Source: Corythucha ciliata
Lineage: Eukaryota; Arthropoda; Insecta; Hemiptera; Tingidae
DNA length: 64,000 bases
Reading direction: 5' to 3'
Assembly (NCBI GenBank): GCA_038030265.1
Contig: CM075943.1
Span: forward strand, 434,001 to 498,000
Within the stretch, counting starts at the first letter, position 1; the number at the start of each line of letters is the position of its first letter. A model generated the notes under the pieces. The model did not search any database. It saw only the letters and a list, made by a program, of their open reading frames with translations, and was not told the DNA's origin. Positions 30,899 through 41,243 of the stretch are shown here, in pieces. A program made the translations under genes and the position numbers.

Positions 30899-31597
30899 CT
30901 AGTTTGTTTTCCGAACAAACTTACCCTTGTTACCGCTGCGTACCTCTAAAACTTCGCCTGACGCGTTTGACGTTGGTACGGGGGCGATGTTTCTCTCGTG
31001 AAGAATGAGCGCGGATGAGAGATCATCAATCGTTTTGTCGTTGTTTGCCTTCATTAATAGGTAGCTCGATTTGAAGGTTTCAAGCCGTTTAGGCAGAATA
31101 TGAAGGATTTTCGAGACGAAGAGAAGCTCAAGAAGACGTTCAACGCTTTCTATTTTACGTGTCTTCAAACCAGCGAAAAAATCGCGATGCTGATTTTTAA
31201 TACGAGCTAAAACTGATGGAGCGTCTTTGCTTTCAGACCATTCGACACTAAAAAAATCGAGGCACTGACGAAAAAGCTGGTCTTCCGCTTTATTATCGAA
31301 TTCATTTGTTAAAATTTCCCAAGCCTCCTTCGCAGAAAGACGACCCGAAATTCTTTCGTGAAGCTCGTCGCTGACGCATTGAGATAAAACTATTTTAGCT
31401 TGGGCCGAGCGTTTTATCCAAGATTCTAGTTGTTCTTTTTCAGCTTTCGTCGGAGTTTCTGTAAGGGTAGGCTTGGTAGATTTACCTTCAATTATGTCGA
31501 TCGCGTTGAAGTACTCCAGCACGTCCATTACTTTGTCTCTCCATTGAGGCCAATCCTCGGCTCCTTTTAGCGGTTTTATTCCCTTGACGAATTCCAT
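30899..31597 (-). CDS. Copia B gag
   Basis: About 232 aa from the ATG at 31597 (the open frame extends further upstream only without ATG). It shows the copia gag fold signature: WPQWRDKVMDVLEYF, SAKEAWEILTNEFDN, RIKNQHRDFF and a UBN2-like helical region. It ends at a TAG (30901-30899); the same frame continues to the zinc knuckle at ~30830, so this stop interrupts what is normally a single gag-pol frame. Role: virus-like particle protein. Confidence 0.82.
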   Translation of the reverse strand: MEFVKGIKPLKGAEDWPQWRDKVMDVLEYFNAIDIIEGKSTKPTLTETPTKAEKEQLESWIKRSAQAKIVLSQCVSDELHERISGRLSAKEAWEILTNEFDNKAEDQLFRQCLDFFSVEWSESKDAPSVLARIKNQHRDFFAGLKTRKIESVERLLELLFVSKILHILPKRLETFKSSYLLMKANNDKTIDDLSSALILHERNIAPVPTSNASGEVLEVRSGNKGKFVRKTN

Positions 31598-31739
31598 CAC
31601 CGATGGAAAAGTGATGAAATGTACTCGCACACTAATCACTTGAAAGGGAAAAACGAAAACGCCACTTTAGGTGTCCGCGCGATGAAAACACTAAAACTGG
31701 CCCCGAATAGCGCAGTTTAAGCGATTTGAACCCATAACC

Positions 31740-31935
31740 TTTTGATTTTTGTCTTTAGAACGCGAAAAACATGTATTTTATTTAATGGAAAGAACTTTAT
31801 TTTAAATCGACGGAACAAAAACGAGAGGAGTATTTTTTATAATCGGAGACCCCAGTACACAACCAAAAACGTTACCGTGGAAACGAAAAGAACAGTTACC
31901 GCGCGTGTTACAAAATTGTGAGAATAAATTCAATA
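31740..31935 (-). repeat. Copia B 5' LTR
   Basis: 196 bp, followed at 31936-31940 by TSD GCGTA. The adjoining GGTTATGGG (31739-31731, minus) is the putative primer binding site. Confidence 0.93.
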
Positions 31936-34391
31936 GCGTATAGACAAACTACTCCAGAAGTCGAGCGGCAAGTACTTCCGTCTCCACCGTGATCAGCGTC
32001 ACTGTAGCTCTCTAGAATCCCTCCTCGACAGTCTTGTTTCTGTTGTTTGTAGACAATTCCATTAGTCACCGTGCCTTTTAGATAGCGAAGTATTCTTTTG
32101 ACTTTAACCCAGTCTTCCCATGATGGATTTTCCATTTTTCGAGAAACGACGCTAATCGCATAGACAATATCAGGCCGCGTGCCTACCATGAGGTGCATGA
32201 GAGCTCCAACAGCTTCTCTGTATGGAAATTTCTTTTCTTTTTCTGTCTCTTCTTCCTTTACCGGAACGCTCTCCCTGATTATTGGTGTTGGAGCAGGACG
32301 GCAGTCATTCATCCCGAATCTTTCAAGAATTTTTCTCGTGTACGAGGCTTGGCTCACTTTGATGCATCCGTCCTTTCTTTCCAATTCTAATCCCAAGAAA
32401 TAACAGGCTGGCTTTTCTGTAATTTTGAATTCTTTTTTCAAGTCATTCAAGAAATCCGAAAGCTCCGTGACGCTCGAGGATGCTACTAATCCGTCATCGA
32501 CGTAAAGAGCTATCAAAATTTTGTCGTCTTTAGTGTTTTTCATGAATAGGCACGGATCTTCTTCATTTTTCTTGAAGCCAAGTCGAATGAGATAACCAAA
32601 TCGTTTGTTCCAACATCGAGGCGCCTGTTTTAACCCATAGAGACTTTTTTTCAGTCGGCAAACTCTATTTGTGCCGTCGGAAAAGCCTTCAGGTTGCCTC
32701 ATGTAGATCGTTTCATCGAGGTTTCCGTATAGAAATGCTGTTGAGACTTCAAATTGAGTGAGATGCATGTTTTCGCTTGCAGCTATACGCTCAGCACTGC
32801 TCGAATCGTTCCCGCCTTCGCAACAGGGCTGAATATTTGGTCATAATCTTCACCTTTCTTTGTGAATATCCTTTGATGACGAGTCGGGCCTTGTACTTTT
32901 CTATTTCACCCTCGGCATTGGTCTTAATTTTGTAAACCCATTTGCACGGAATCACCTTTTTTCCTGGTGGTAAATCTGCTAGTTCCCACGTTTCATTTTC
33001 TTCAAGCGAGTTCATTTCATTATCCATTGCTTCTTCCCACTTTTTCGAAGTTTTGCTTTGAACTGCTTCTTTGAAAGTTGTAGGCTCATAAAAACTATAA
33101 ACGTCTGCAGCAGCTGACATAATGTAGTCATTAAATTTGTTTGGTAATTTTAGGGTCGAACGATCTCTCAACGCGTATTCCTCCGATTCGCCCTTCTCTA
33201 TCACGCCTCTTTCACTATCTTCTTCTTCTTCTTCTCTCTCTTGACTGTCGTCGAATTCTTCTATCGAATTTTCATGTGAAGAGAGCTGAATATTTTCCGT
33301 TTCTTGAATTTTGGTACCTTGATCACTTTCTTCGTTCTTATCTTCTTGAAGTATTTTCAAATGTAAAAAGTGTTCTCTATCTTCATCGTCGACTAGTGGC
33401 TCTTCTTGGAAAATCACATCTCTGGAACGAATCAACTTTTGTTTTTCTTCATTCCATATGCGATAGCCGTCGTCTTCTTCGTATCCGATAAGAATTCCTC
33501 TCTGTGCTTTCCTGTCCATTTTCTTCCTTAGATGCTTCGGGATACGAGCGTAGCACGCGCTTCCTATTATGCGAAGATGCTTAATAGCTGGCTTTTTTCC
33601 CAGCCATAACTCGCTTGGACTTTTCCCTTCAATGCTTGATCTACCTGTCCTATTCAGAATGTAGGCAGCCGTATTTATCAGTTCTGTCCATGGTTCTTGT
33701 GGAAAATCTCGCGAATGCATAATCGTTCTGGCCATTTCAACAATGGTGCGATTGTCGCGTTCACTGCATCCATTTTGTTCCGGGCAGTAAGGCATAACTA
33801 AGCGATGTTTGATTCCTTCCTCTTGCAGAATCTTTCGTACGTTTGAGTTATCCGAATTAAATCACATGTTGATGGGGAGAACGGGTGGAAAGAGACAGTG
33901 ATAGTGACAGTCAAAAGTTATAGAACAGGCCCCCAGGTTTCTTTGCCCTTTCTCGAGTCCCGAACTTTTTCCGATGGATTTTTCCGTACACACAGGCTTC
34001 ACAAAAATCGTTATTTATTTGTAGTTTTACTTGAATTCCTAGTTCTCTCGCGATGAGGTCCCGGACATATCCTTTATTCTGATGCCCCATCCTCTCGTGG
34101 TACAGCTGAAGAATATTCTGCGTTGAATATTAGAGTTTCTTCCGTCATGTTCGCAGTCAAAATGATCATAGCATTACTTTCAGCTTTCCAGTAGTTAGTC
34201 AGATCTGTTTCATATTTCTTCCTGACTTCTTCAACCACGCCTTCTTGAGGTTCTTCAGGTTGCTTCAAAACGCCGTTCACAACAATTATCGACCCTGGAA
34301 TAGCTCGGAGAAGTATGCTGATCTTGTACTTCCATGTTATCCAGTTCTTCTGTCCTTCCAGAAGACCAATGTTTACCTTTGTTAGCTCCAT
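31936..34391 (-). pseudogene. Copia A gag-int-RT remnants
   Basis: In element order: gag N-terminus from ATG 34391 (NWITWKYKISILLRAIPG), fused after ~95 codons to the pre-integrase segment (LYHERMGHQNKGYVRD with a frameshift near 34100) through deletion of most gag and the protease. The HHCC-side region ends at KKPGG near 33930; a second deletion removes the integrase core up to about 33860. Then MPYCPEQNGCSERDNRTI (catalytic Glu region), ILNRTGRSSIEGKSPSE, RT start KWVYKIKTNAEGEIEKYKARLVIKGY, a frameshift at ~32790-32830, RT with YVDDGLVASS, and RNase H ESYSDADHGG up to the copia B insertion. It is non-functional. Confidence 0.88.
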
Positions 34392-34440
34392 ATTAACTTG
34401 AAGCTATCGGCAGCAGAAAACGTGATCTGTGACCATAACC

Positions 34441-34557
34441 TGTTATTAGTCAAAAAATTTATTTTATCTTTTTTTTATTCTTCAAAAAACTCCAAAGGGG
34501 GTAGAACAATAATCAAATACATGTGTCATAAAAAAAATGAGAACACTTTTCTCAACA
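34441..34557 (-). repeat. Copia A 5' LTR
   Basis: 117 bp; TSD AATTA follows at 34558-34562. The primer site GGTTATGG lies at 34440-34433 (minus). Confidence 0.93.
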
Positions 34558-35042
34558 AATTATGCCTACAGTTTCAAAAATACAATAGTTGAGGCAAAAA
34601 TTCCAAATCCTTCACAAAATTGACCGCCTCTTCATGAAGTTCTCTTGTTTCTGGGTTAATTTTCCTGGGTAATTTGAGTCCTAAAGGCAGTTTTACTAGA
34701 TAAATGACGTGCTATGAGCTAAATTGGCTACAACGGCCATAAAATTGCGTAATCACACAATTCAAAGTAGGAACGTGTGAAAGAGCAAATAGAGTGTGCC
34801 GTGAACAGTGGCGTACCTATCAGAGAGGGCCCCCGAAAAGCTTAAATATGGAAAAATGATGATTTTTAGGTTCATGTTCGAAGATTTAGGCACGTGAAAA
34901 GGAGTTTTGGTATACGATTGTACAGTGACTTGCAGGCTCCTTTCGACGATTTTCAGCCTATCCGACTAGGAGAATAGAACGTTACTTGTGATCAGCAAAC
35001 AGTGTGGCTGAATATTCGATCGAGCAATCGAAGGCGCAATTC
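34558..35042. other. Spacer with one hAT-like end
   Basis: CAGTGGCGTACCTATCAGAG at 34806 resembles a hAT terminus without a visible partner. No coding sequence seen. Confidence 0.4.
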
Positions 35043-37305
35043 CAGTGGCGCATCTAGGATTTCATCTTGGGAGGGGTTCTGGCCGGTTTTGGAAGTCCGA
35101 GGCCGGATGCCGGCCGGACCCTCGACCGGCTTAAGTATAAAGCCGGTTTTCGGATTTGCTCATTTTGTAATAATTTTTTCTTAATTTTTCCTCATTAAAC
35201 TATTCATAAGGGAACTTAGCGACAAGATTTTATTCCTTAAATACGTCGGAGATGATTTCAAAGCTACGTGTGACTTGTGCAAGCCGGCACCGCGCTAACT
35301 CTCAGCCTAGGTAGGGCCTATTGTATTATCAGTTCCAGCGGTTCAGTCACTGTATATTGTTATGCTTGACAGCGTGCGGTGACCTTTAATCAGAGTAGTC
35401 CATTCGCGTAAAATTCTGCTCTGGGCAGTTCATTTCCATCCTTCTTCTAAAATAACATATTTAATTAAGAGAAAACGCGTGGAAATTTACTGTCGCGAGG
35501 CAGATTTTGTGGGGAATCTAAAACACTATTAGGCCCTCCTTAAATTGAACCCAGCCTGTGTAAACATACACATACTGGTTCACAGTCAATTATTTTTTGT
35601 CCGCGCGTGGGAGTGGCCTGGGTTCAACTTACAGTGGGTCACCAGTGGGGGGTGTATATATTTAAATAATACACGACTTGTATATATATGAATATGTATA
35701 GGCCGGTTTTCGAGCTTTTCAAATCTGGCAACCCTTCTACCACATATCTCTCTCTCTCTTTTTTTTTTTTTTGTTTCAGCTGCAAACGCGCCTCTATTCT
35801 ATAGGAACCATGAATTGGTGATTCCTCAATTTGAGCCGTAAATTAGCGGATTTTTTTTCAAATTTATCCGCGATTTGTAGTTTTTCTCCGTTTCAGCAGT
35901 GAATAAACGCGTCTTAACCACAATTTTAGCGTTTTTCTTCACTTCCCATGATTAGTCATGGATTAGCATTTATCACCATTCTACCCTCAAATTATTAACG
36001 CCTTTTGTTTTTTTTTATTTTTGCTGATAATTATTGCTGGATTTTAGCTGCAATTATTCCTGAATTTCAACCCTGAATCACCACAGAAATTTCCACAAAA
36101 TCCGTGAATTGGCGTTTTTTCTCTATTTAGCTCCGAATGAGCGCTTTTTGTAATATTAGCCGCGAATTAACGCATTTTCTCAATTTCAGTCGGGAATTAG
36201 CGGTTGTTAACAGTTTTAGCTGTGAAGAAGCCGGATTTCAAAATACATCTGCGAATTAGCGTTTTTCAATTTTAGCTTCACATTAGCGCATTTTTTTATT
36301 ATACTTTTGCCGTAAATTAGCGCTCCGCTTCTCATTTTAGCCGCGAATTATTTTCCAAATTTTAGCGTTGGATGACTTCTTAAATTCAGCCGCGAATCAC
36401 CGCATTCCTCAATCTTAGCTGTAAATTAGCGCATTTTGTCAAATTGATTCGCGAATTAGCATATTTCTCCGTTTCAGCTGCAGGTAAGCGCTTTTGCCAA
36501 AATTAGACATGAATTTAAGAATTAATTATTTTATTTCTAATTAATCATTTGAGCGAGAATTAGCCATTTGTCTCAGTTTTAGCCGTAAATAAGCGTGGTT
36601 TTGATGACATGTGCCCTTGAATTATTGTTTTTCTTAATTTTTGACGCGAATTTCACCCGCGAATAACCGAGTTTTCTCAATTTCAACCGTGTATTAGCGG
36701 ATGTTCTCAAATTGATCCGTGAATCAGCGTTTTTTCCAGTTTTACTCGTGTGAATTAGCGATTTTTCTCAATTTCAGTCCCGTTGTTGCTTCTATAAATC
36801 ACGAATTGACGCTTCCAAAAAATGGTAGTCGAGCCTGCTGAGCGATGGACTGCAGCTTTTTCTCAATTATCGCCGCATTTGAGTGTGTTTTTTTTTTTTT
36901 GTTTTTTTTTTTCATTCATTTCATTTTTAGCCTCAAATTAGTGATTTAATTCGTTTATACTGAGAGTCAGCGTTTTTTCCCTAGTTCAGCCACGAGTTTT
37001 AGCGCTTTTCCCCGCGTATACTTGTCTCAAGACTAGCACATTGGAAAGCCTTCTAAATGTTTTCAATGCGTAAAACGTATAGAAACTTTAGGTTAGCGTA
37101 TTTTTCTCTGTTTTGTCGGCGAAGTTGTCTTCAAATAGCTCTAATTCGTGTAGTTTTCCTAATTTAAGTGGCAAATGAGCTTTTATTCTCAATATTTGAC
37201 GCTAATCAACGCATTAAACCCTAAAAATCCACGTGTTTCATCTTAAAGCTTGTCTGTGCCTCCCCCTCCAAATTGTGGCCTCACCATCATCATAGATGCA
37301 CTACT
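35043..37305 (+). mobile_element. hAT-like element carrying a minisatellite, copy 1
   Basis: Left end CAGTGGCGCATCTAGGATTT at 35043, decayed right end ATAGATGCACTACTG near 37305. Most of the interior is the ~30-bp degenerate repeat. The subterminal blocks (TTGGGAGGGGTTCT, CTCTCTCTTTTTT..GTTTCAGC, CCTAAAAATCCA and GTGGCCTCACCATCA) recur in inverted order in the element at 54138-55936. About 640 bp (35085-35720, bounded by GGCCGGTTTT words) are absent from that copy and look like a later insertion. No 8-bp duplication is convincing. Confidence 0.6.
35810..37215 (+). repeat. Degenerate ~30-bp minisatellite, block 2
   Basis: Roughly 45 diverged units, spacing mostly 27-35 bp, with halves GAATTAGCG and TTTTTCTCAATTTTAGCC. 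No open reading frame runs through it and no spacer/repeat division like a CRISPR exists, since the whole unit is variable. Confidence 0.82.
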
Positions 37306-37396
37306 GGCAGATGCCTTGTGGACGAGGGTTAAATAGAAGAACTGTCGAGGGGGGGGGGTCATTTGTACAGTTGCCCCTTTATGCCTGTTTCACACG

Positions 37397-37535
37397 ATGA
37401 ACAGAAATCAACACCACCCCACACTACACCACGGCTAGCGTATACACAAATAAGATACGCCTTTCACACGATCAACTCAACGTTCGTCAACTTTTTACGG
37501 ACGGTGGGTGTGGTATGGTGTTGATTTCTGTTGAT
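37397..37535. mobile_element. Short MITE with 28-bp inverted repeats
   Basis: ATGAACAGAAATCAACACC at 37397 (arm to 37424) is matched in inverted orientation at 37508-37535 with three mismatches. The right arm abuts the jockey fragment. A direct TTTCACACGAT repeat (37388 and ~37460) lies within and beside it. Superfamily unknown. Confidence 0.55.
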
Positions 37536-38201
37536 CTGGCATCAAAAGGTCTGCTGTACAAACTTGGAAGAAACTTGCCGGACCAATACTTCCACATTCT
37601 CAAGTCGTACCTCTCAGAAAGGCACTTCAGGGTGAAGCACGAAGGCGCGTATTCATCATTAAAGAGGATAAATGCTGGTGTTCCCCAAGGAAGTGTACTT
37701 GGGCCGCTGCTGTATCTTCTCTATACGAACGACGTCCGTAGCAGTGGGGACACAACAATTGTAACGTTTGCGGACGACACAGCCCTACTGGCGGTTGCAG
37801 ACTCTGTTGAAGAAGCAACATCACAACTACAGCACACAGTAAATAATGTATGTCAATGGGCCAAAAAATGGCGACTAAAACTGAACGAACTCAAGTCCTC
37901 ACACATCTACTTCACAAACAAGAAAATAATCAATATACCAATAATTATCAATGAACAACAGGTACCCATAGTGAACACCGCTAAATACCTGGGTATGACA
38001 CTCGACACCAAGCTTAAATGGAAAGAGCATGTTAAGAAGAAAAATGAAGAACTAAAACTGAAGTTTAGAAGACTGTTTTAGTTACTTGGTAGGCACTCTG
38101 AGCTCTACATTCATAACCAATTGCTAATATATAGACAAGTGCTGCAGCCAGTATGGACGTATGGAATTCAGCTCTGGGGTTGTACAAAAAAGACTAATAT
38201 T
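37536..38201 (+). pseudogene. Jockey-clade reverse transcriptase fragment
   Basis: Strong jockey match: LLYKLGRNLPDQYFHIL, INAGVPQGSVLGPLLYLL, catalytic FADDTALLAV, KYLGMTLDTKLKWKEH, then a TAG at 38079-38081 and, in another frame, LLGRHSELYIHNQLLIYRQ and TYGIQLWGCTKKTNIKV. The upstream part of ORF2 is missing, and a short MITE supplies the first codons of the apparent ORF. The fragment ends where LOA-like sequence begins. It is non-functional. Confidence 0.85.
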
Positions 38202-38204
38202 AAG

Positions 38205-38624
38205 GTCAGACCAGAGGGGGATGAAAGAGTCCCGAAGGTGGCAGGTCGGGCACGGAAACCCCACCCTACTCAGAGTAAGGCGATGCTGAAGAAGCAATCG
38301 CGGAGGGGGGTACACAAGGGGAATAAGTGACCGCTACGGGGTTGCGCTTCCTCCAGGTGAATCTGCATCGTGCGGCAGCGGCATCGGCCGTCTTGAGCAG
38401 GGTGTTCACTGGGAGAAGCTATGACGTCGCCATGGTTCAAGAGCCATGGGCATGGGAGAGGCAGGTCAAGGGCCTCTCTGCGACAGCAGGTAAGCTGGTT
38501 TACTGTAGGGATGAGGAGCGGCCGCGAACTGCGCTGCTTCTAAGTCCCGCAGTGAAATTTTTAACTATACCAGAATTTCTGTGCAGAGATTTGACAGCAG
38601 TCATCCTGGAAGCCAAGGACGAGG
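38205..38624 (+). pseudogene. LOA-like fragment: end of ORF1 and start of endonuclease ORF2
   Basis: A basic ORF1 tail ends at 38330. An overlapping ORF2 reads LRFLQVNLHRAAAASAVLS, RSYDVAMVQEPWAWERQV and FLTIPEFLCRDLTAVIL, paralleling the endonuclease start of LOA copy 1 (VNLQNSRVASATL, SYDVALIQEPWISRGRV) but from a different family. It breaks at ~38624, where antisense gypsy sequence begins. There is no ATG at the ORF2 start. Confidence 0.78.
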
Positions 38625-38888
38625 ACCGTAGCCGGGGCGTTTCTGAGACCAAAGGGAACCTTATTGAACTGTAAATGATAATTCAACGTACGAATCGCTG
38701 TTTTGTCGCGGTCTATTTCTCGCACTACTATTTGGTGATAGCCGGATGTTAAGTCTATCGTGGAAAATAGACGACTTCCTCCCAACTGCTCGAGAGTGTT
38801 TTGGATTAAGGGCATAGGATAGTCGTCAGGTCGTGTGATCGCATTTAATTGGCGATAATCGACACAAAAACGTACTTTGTCATTTCCT
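38625..38888 (-). pseudogene. Ty3/gypsy RT fragment (gypsy-5), cut by gap
   Basis: Minus-strand reading from the gap edge: RFCVDYRQLNAITRPDDY, FSTIDLTSGYHQI, then KVPFGLRNAPAT, where homology stops. It is a canonical gypsy RT palm start of a family different from gypsy-1, -2 and -3. The rest lies in the gap or is deleted. Confidence 0.88.
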
Positions 38889-39388
38889 NNNNNNNNNNNN
38901 NNNNNNNNNNNNNNNNNNNNNNNNNNNNNNNNNNNNNNNNNNNNNNNNNNNNNNNNNNNNNNNNNNNNNNNNNNNNNNNNNNNNNNNNNNNNNNNNNNNN
39001 NNNNNNNNNNNNNNNNNNNNNNNNNNNNNNNNNNNNNNNNNNNNNNNNNNNNNNNNNNNNNNNNNNNNNNNNNNNNNNNNNNNNNNNNNNNNNNNNNNNN
39101 NNNNNNNNNNNNNNNNNNNNNNNNNNNNNNNNNNNNNNNNNNNNNNNNNNNNNNNNNNNNNNNNNNNNNNNNNNNNNNNNNNNNNNNNNNNNNNNNNNNN
39201 NNNNNNNNNNNNNNNNNNNNNNNNNNNNNNNNNNNNNNNNNNNNNNNNNNNNNNNNNNNNNNNNNNNNNNNNNNNNNNNNNNNNNNNNNNNNNNNNNNNN
39301 NNNNNNNNNNNNNNNNNNNNNNNNNNNNNNNNNNNNNNNNNNNNNNNNNNNNNNNNNNNNNNNNNNNNNNNNNNNNNNNNNNNNNNNN
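38889..39388. other. Assembly gap (500 N)
   Basis: Exactly 500 N; open frames across it are not real. Confidence 0.99.
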
Positions 39389-39939
39389 CCCACGTGGTCC
39401 ATAATATTGGAGGACGTTGGCTTCAAACGTCAAAACCTTCACGTTCAGTCAAACATTTTTATTTCTAAGGATAATTAAACGAAATAATTTCGTAATCTTT
39501 TTTTGGGGGGGGGCAAAAACCTGTGGTTGCGGGTATGAATAACAATATTGAAAGCTGTAAAGAAATGTATCGGTGAGAGGGGGGGGGATTTACCCCGAGG
39601 ATTGATGTAAATATAAGCCTGTGCACTTGTGAAAACCCCTCTCGTGGTGAGAGGGGTCACAGGTGTCGAGTTGACATTGCCGCCCTCATCCCTTAAAGCT
39701 CCCGTTTGATTTAGCGGTAAGTGCTTTCGATGAGTCATGAAGTGAATATCATTTGTTTAAATGCGATTTATCTTTCTTCTGAAATTTATTACTACGATGA
39801 AGGCGCTCTGCCATTGTGACTAGAGGGGAGCTTTATACAGCTTCTTGAGGGTTAGAATCCCTGTTTCTTGGAGAACAAGGGGTCAACGACCATATTTGAC
39901 AATATATTGATGCCCCACAATAATCCTTCTATACATTTG
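39389..39939. other. Unassigned spacer
   Basis: The first ~90 bp after the gap may belong to gypsy-5. G-runs at ~39505 and ~39580 resemble decayed MITE sequence. No coding domain seen. Confidence 0.35.
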
Positions 39940-40551
39940 GCGTGAAAATGCAACGCTGTGCAAATGTTCAAATGTATTCCAACAAGAAAACAAGAAATTG
40001 TACACTCTCTGTTTGGAGGAGTGGCCGAAATGAACACTGTACACCGGTACACGTTTCTCGCCTCGATGGAGAATACCAGTGTTCTTTCGAAGTATTGATC
40101 AGCTGGCTATTTGTGGGAGGATTCCACCAGTCCGAGCACAGCTCTGTGTAGACGAACTAAAAAAACATCGTATTAACATTTCAGACCGTCAAGATAAGCC
40201 CATTGAACATTGAAGTAACTATTAATTGTGGCAGACGTTGCGGGAAAACTGTTGACAGGTGAAGTAAAAAAAAAAGGCTGAACGAAAACGTCGTAGCTGT
40301 GGAAAACAAACTCGGTTGGACCCTAAATGGGACGAGTACCAGAGACACCAAGCAGAGTCAGTTCGGCAGTCATGTTCACGTCAATGTTCATCAAAGAAGA
40401 CAGCGTGTCTAATCTGTGGACGCTCGACGTTATGGGAATCAAGGACCCTTGCGAGAACAAATGTAGTTCCGAGCTTCACGAAATCGCCTGTCGTCATTTT
40501 TTGAGTACAGTTTCGATTGACACCGACGGACGTTACCAGTGTGACGATTTT
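39940..40551 (+). pseudogene. BEL/Pao protease-linker remnant
   Basis: Across shifting frames: NEHCTPVHVSRLDGEYQ, DQLAICGRIPPVRAQL, CVDELKKHRINISDRQDKP, LIVADVAGKLLTGE, AVENKLGWTLNGT, then NLWTLDVMGIKD and FLSTVSIDTDGRYQ. These match, in order, the BEL/Pao aspartic-protease (DUF1758-type) end and the segment leading to the RT. The DTG motif is not seen. At least three frameshifts. It may be the 5' part of the BEL element whose RT lies beyond gypsy-2 at 53855-56560. Confidence 0.72.
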
Positions 40552-41187
40552 CGTCACATCAACGCGCCAGAGTCAATGCAATGTAAATACCCCTTCCAGT
40601 TCAAAATTACCTCCTCCCATTGTTCGAACCCCAGTGCCACTCTTTCCTATTTTCTAATATGTTATGATTCATTAGCCATTCCCGCGTTAAAGATTCCCCG
40701 TGGAAACCCCCACCGCTAGGGCCGACGTTGAGCGAACAGAGGCCCTGATTCGCTGAATGATCCGCAATATTAGCGGAAGGGGGGTGGAAACAAATTATGG
40801 GGAAAGGAAAATACCGAAAAAGGGGAAGCCCCCCTCCCTTTTTACAAGAGAAATGTGCCGCGATAGAGCGGCGAAAAAGAGAGCGGAGAGAAGTTGGCTA
40901 TCCTAGAAGACCATCCCGAACCTTTTCACCCCAAAAAAGATTATTCCCGTCGGCATACTGGTGAGTTATTGAACTTATTGACCCCAAACCTAATCCTCGT
41001 CCGAAGTCGTACCCCCCCCCCCATGCCATTGTGAACAATTCTGTGTTTAACGTAATTTAAGATGTTTTTAATATACTTTTAATGTTTTCCTTCTATTCGT
41101 TAGTGCTAGCATTTCTTTAGATTAGTGAGTCCATCCCGTGTCCTGTCCAAATTTCCCTAATAATCCCCTGGGTCATCTCAGGGAATT
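40552..41187 (+). repeat. Probable gypsy-2 5' LTR region
   Basis: Lies between the BEL remnant and a canonical primer site at 41188. No second LTR exists in the window, so the boundary cannot be drawn; the LTR may begin at TGTAAATACCCC near 40580. It contains C- and G-runs near 40780 and 41010. Confidence 0.4.
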
Positions 41188-41199
41188 TGGCGCAGTCGG
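41188..41199 (+). promoter_or_regulatory. Gypsy-2 primer binding site
   Basis: TGGCGCAGTCGG, the tRNA-Ser-type primer site that I recall from Drosophila 17.6/297-like gypsy elements. Confidence 0.75.
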
Positions 41200-41243
41200 A
41201 AAAAAATAGAATCTCCTAATTATAATTATATCCCTATCGAAAA

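Larger units (their letters stand above)
26436..31935 (-). mobile_element. Copia B: Ty1/copia element nested in copia A
   Basis: Two 196-bp LTRs (26436-26631 and 31740-31935) that look identical base for base. The duplication GCGTA at 26431-26435 and 31936-31940 splits copia A's RNase H at SGVVCLYA/YAGGAVSW. A primer site GGTTATGGG (31731-31739, minus) adjoins the 5' LTR, as in Drosophila copia, which I recall uses a half-molecule of initiator tRNA-Met. It contains gag, protease, integrase, RT and RNase H with several stops and shifts, plus a hAT-type MITE at 28734-29657. Confidence 0.94.
21928..34557 (-). mobile_element. Copia A: Ty1/copia element, host of two further LTR elements
   Basis: 117-bp LTRs at 21928-22044 and 34441-34557 (TGTT...AACA, one difference seen) with a 5-bp duplication AATTA at 21923-21927 and 34558-34562. 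Its own sequence is only about 3.2 kb because gypsy-1 (22087-26035) and copia B (26436-31935) lie inside and because it has lost most of gag, protease and part of the integrase. A primer site beginning GGTTATGG adjoins the 5' LTR (34433-34440). A purine-rich tract lies next to the 3' LTR at about 22045-22056 (minus strand). Confidence 0.92.

Noticed and set aside
35810..37215. Repeat array considered as CRISPR
   Set aside because: Eukaryotic context, the whole unit varies, no constant repeat with unique spacers, and no cas genes.
37515..37540. ATG/GTG in the MITE arm as the genuine start of the jockey protein
   Set aside because: The start lies in the MITE; the jockey ORF2 is simply truncated.
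38561..39478. Several overlapping frames across the 38889-39388 gap
   Set aside because: Created by N codons; only the gypsy-5 RT at the left edge is real.
41024..41060. Search for tRNA or other RNA genes in the spacers
   Set aside because: No cloverleaf-compatible sequence with conserved A/B boxes was convincing anywhere in the window by eye.
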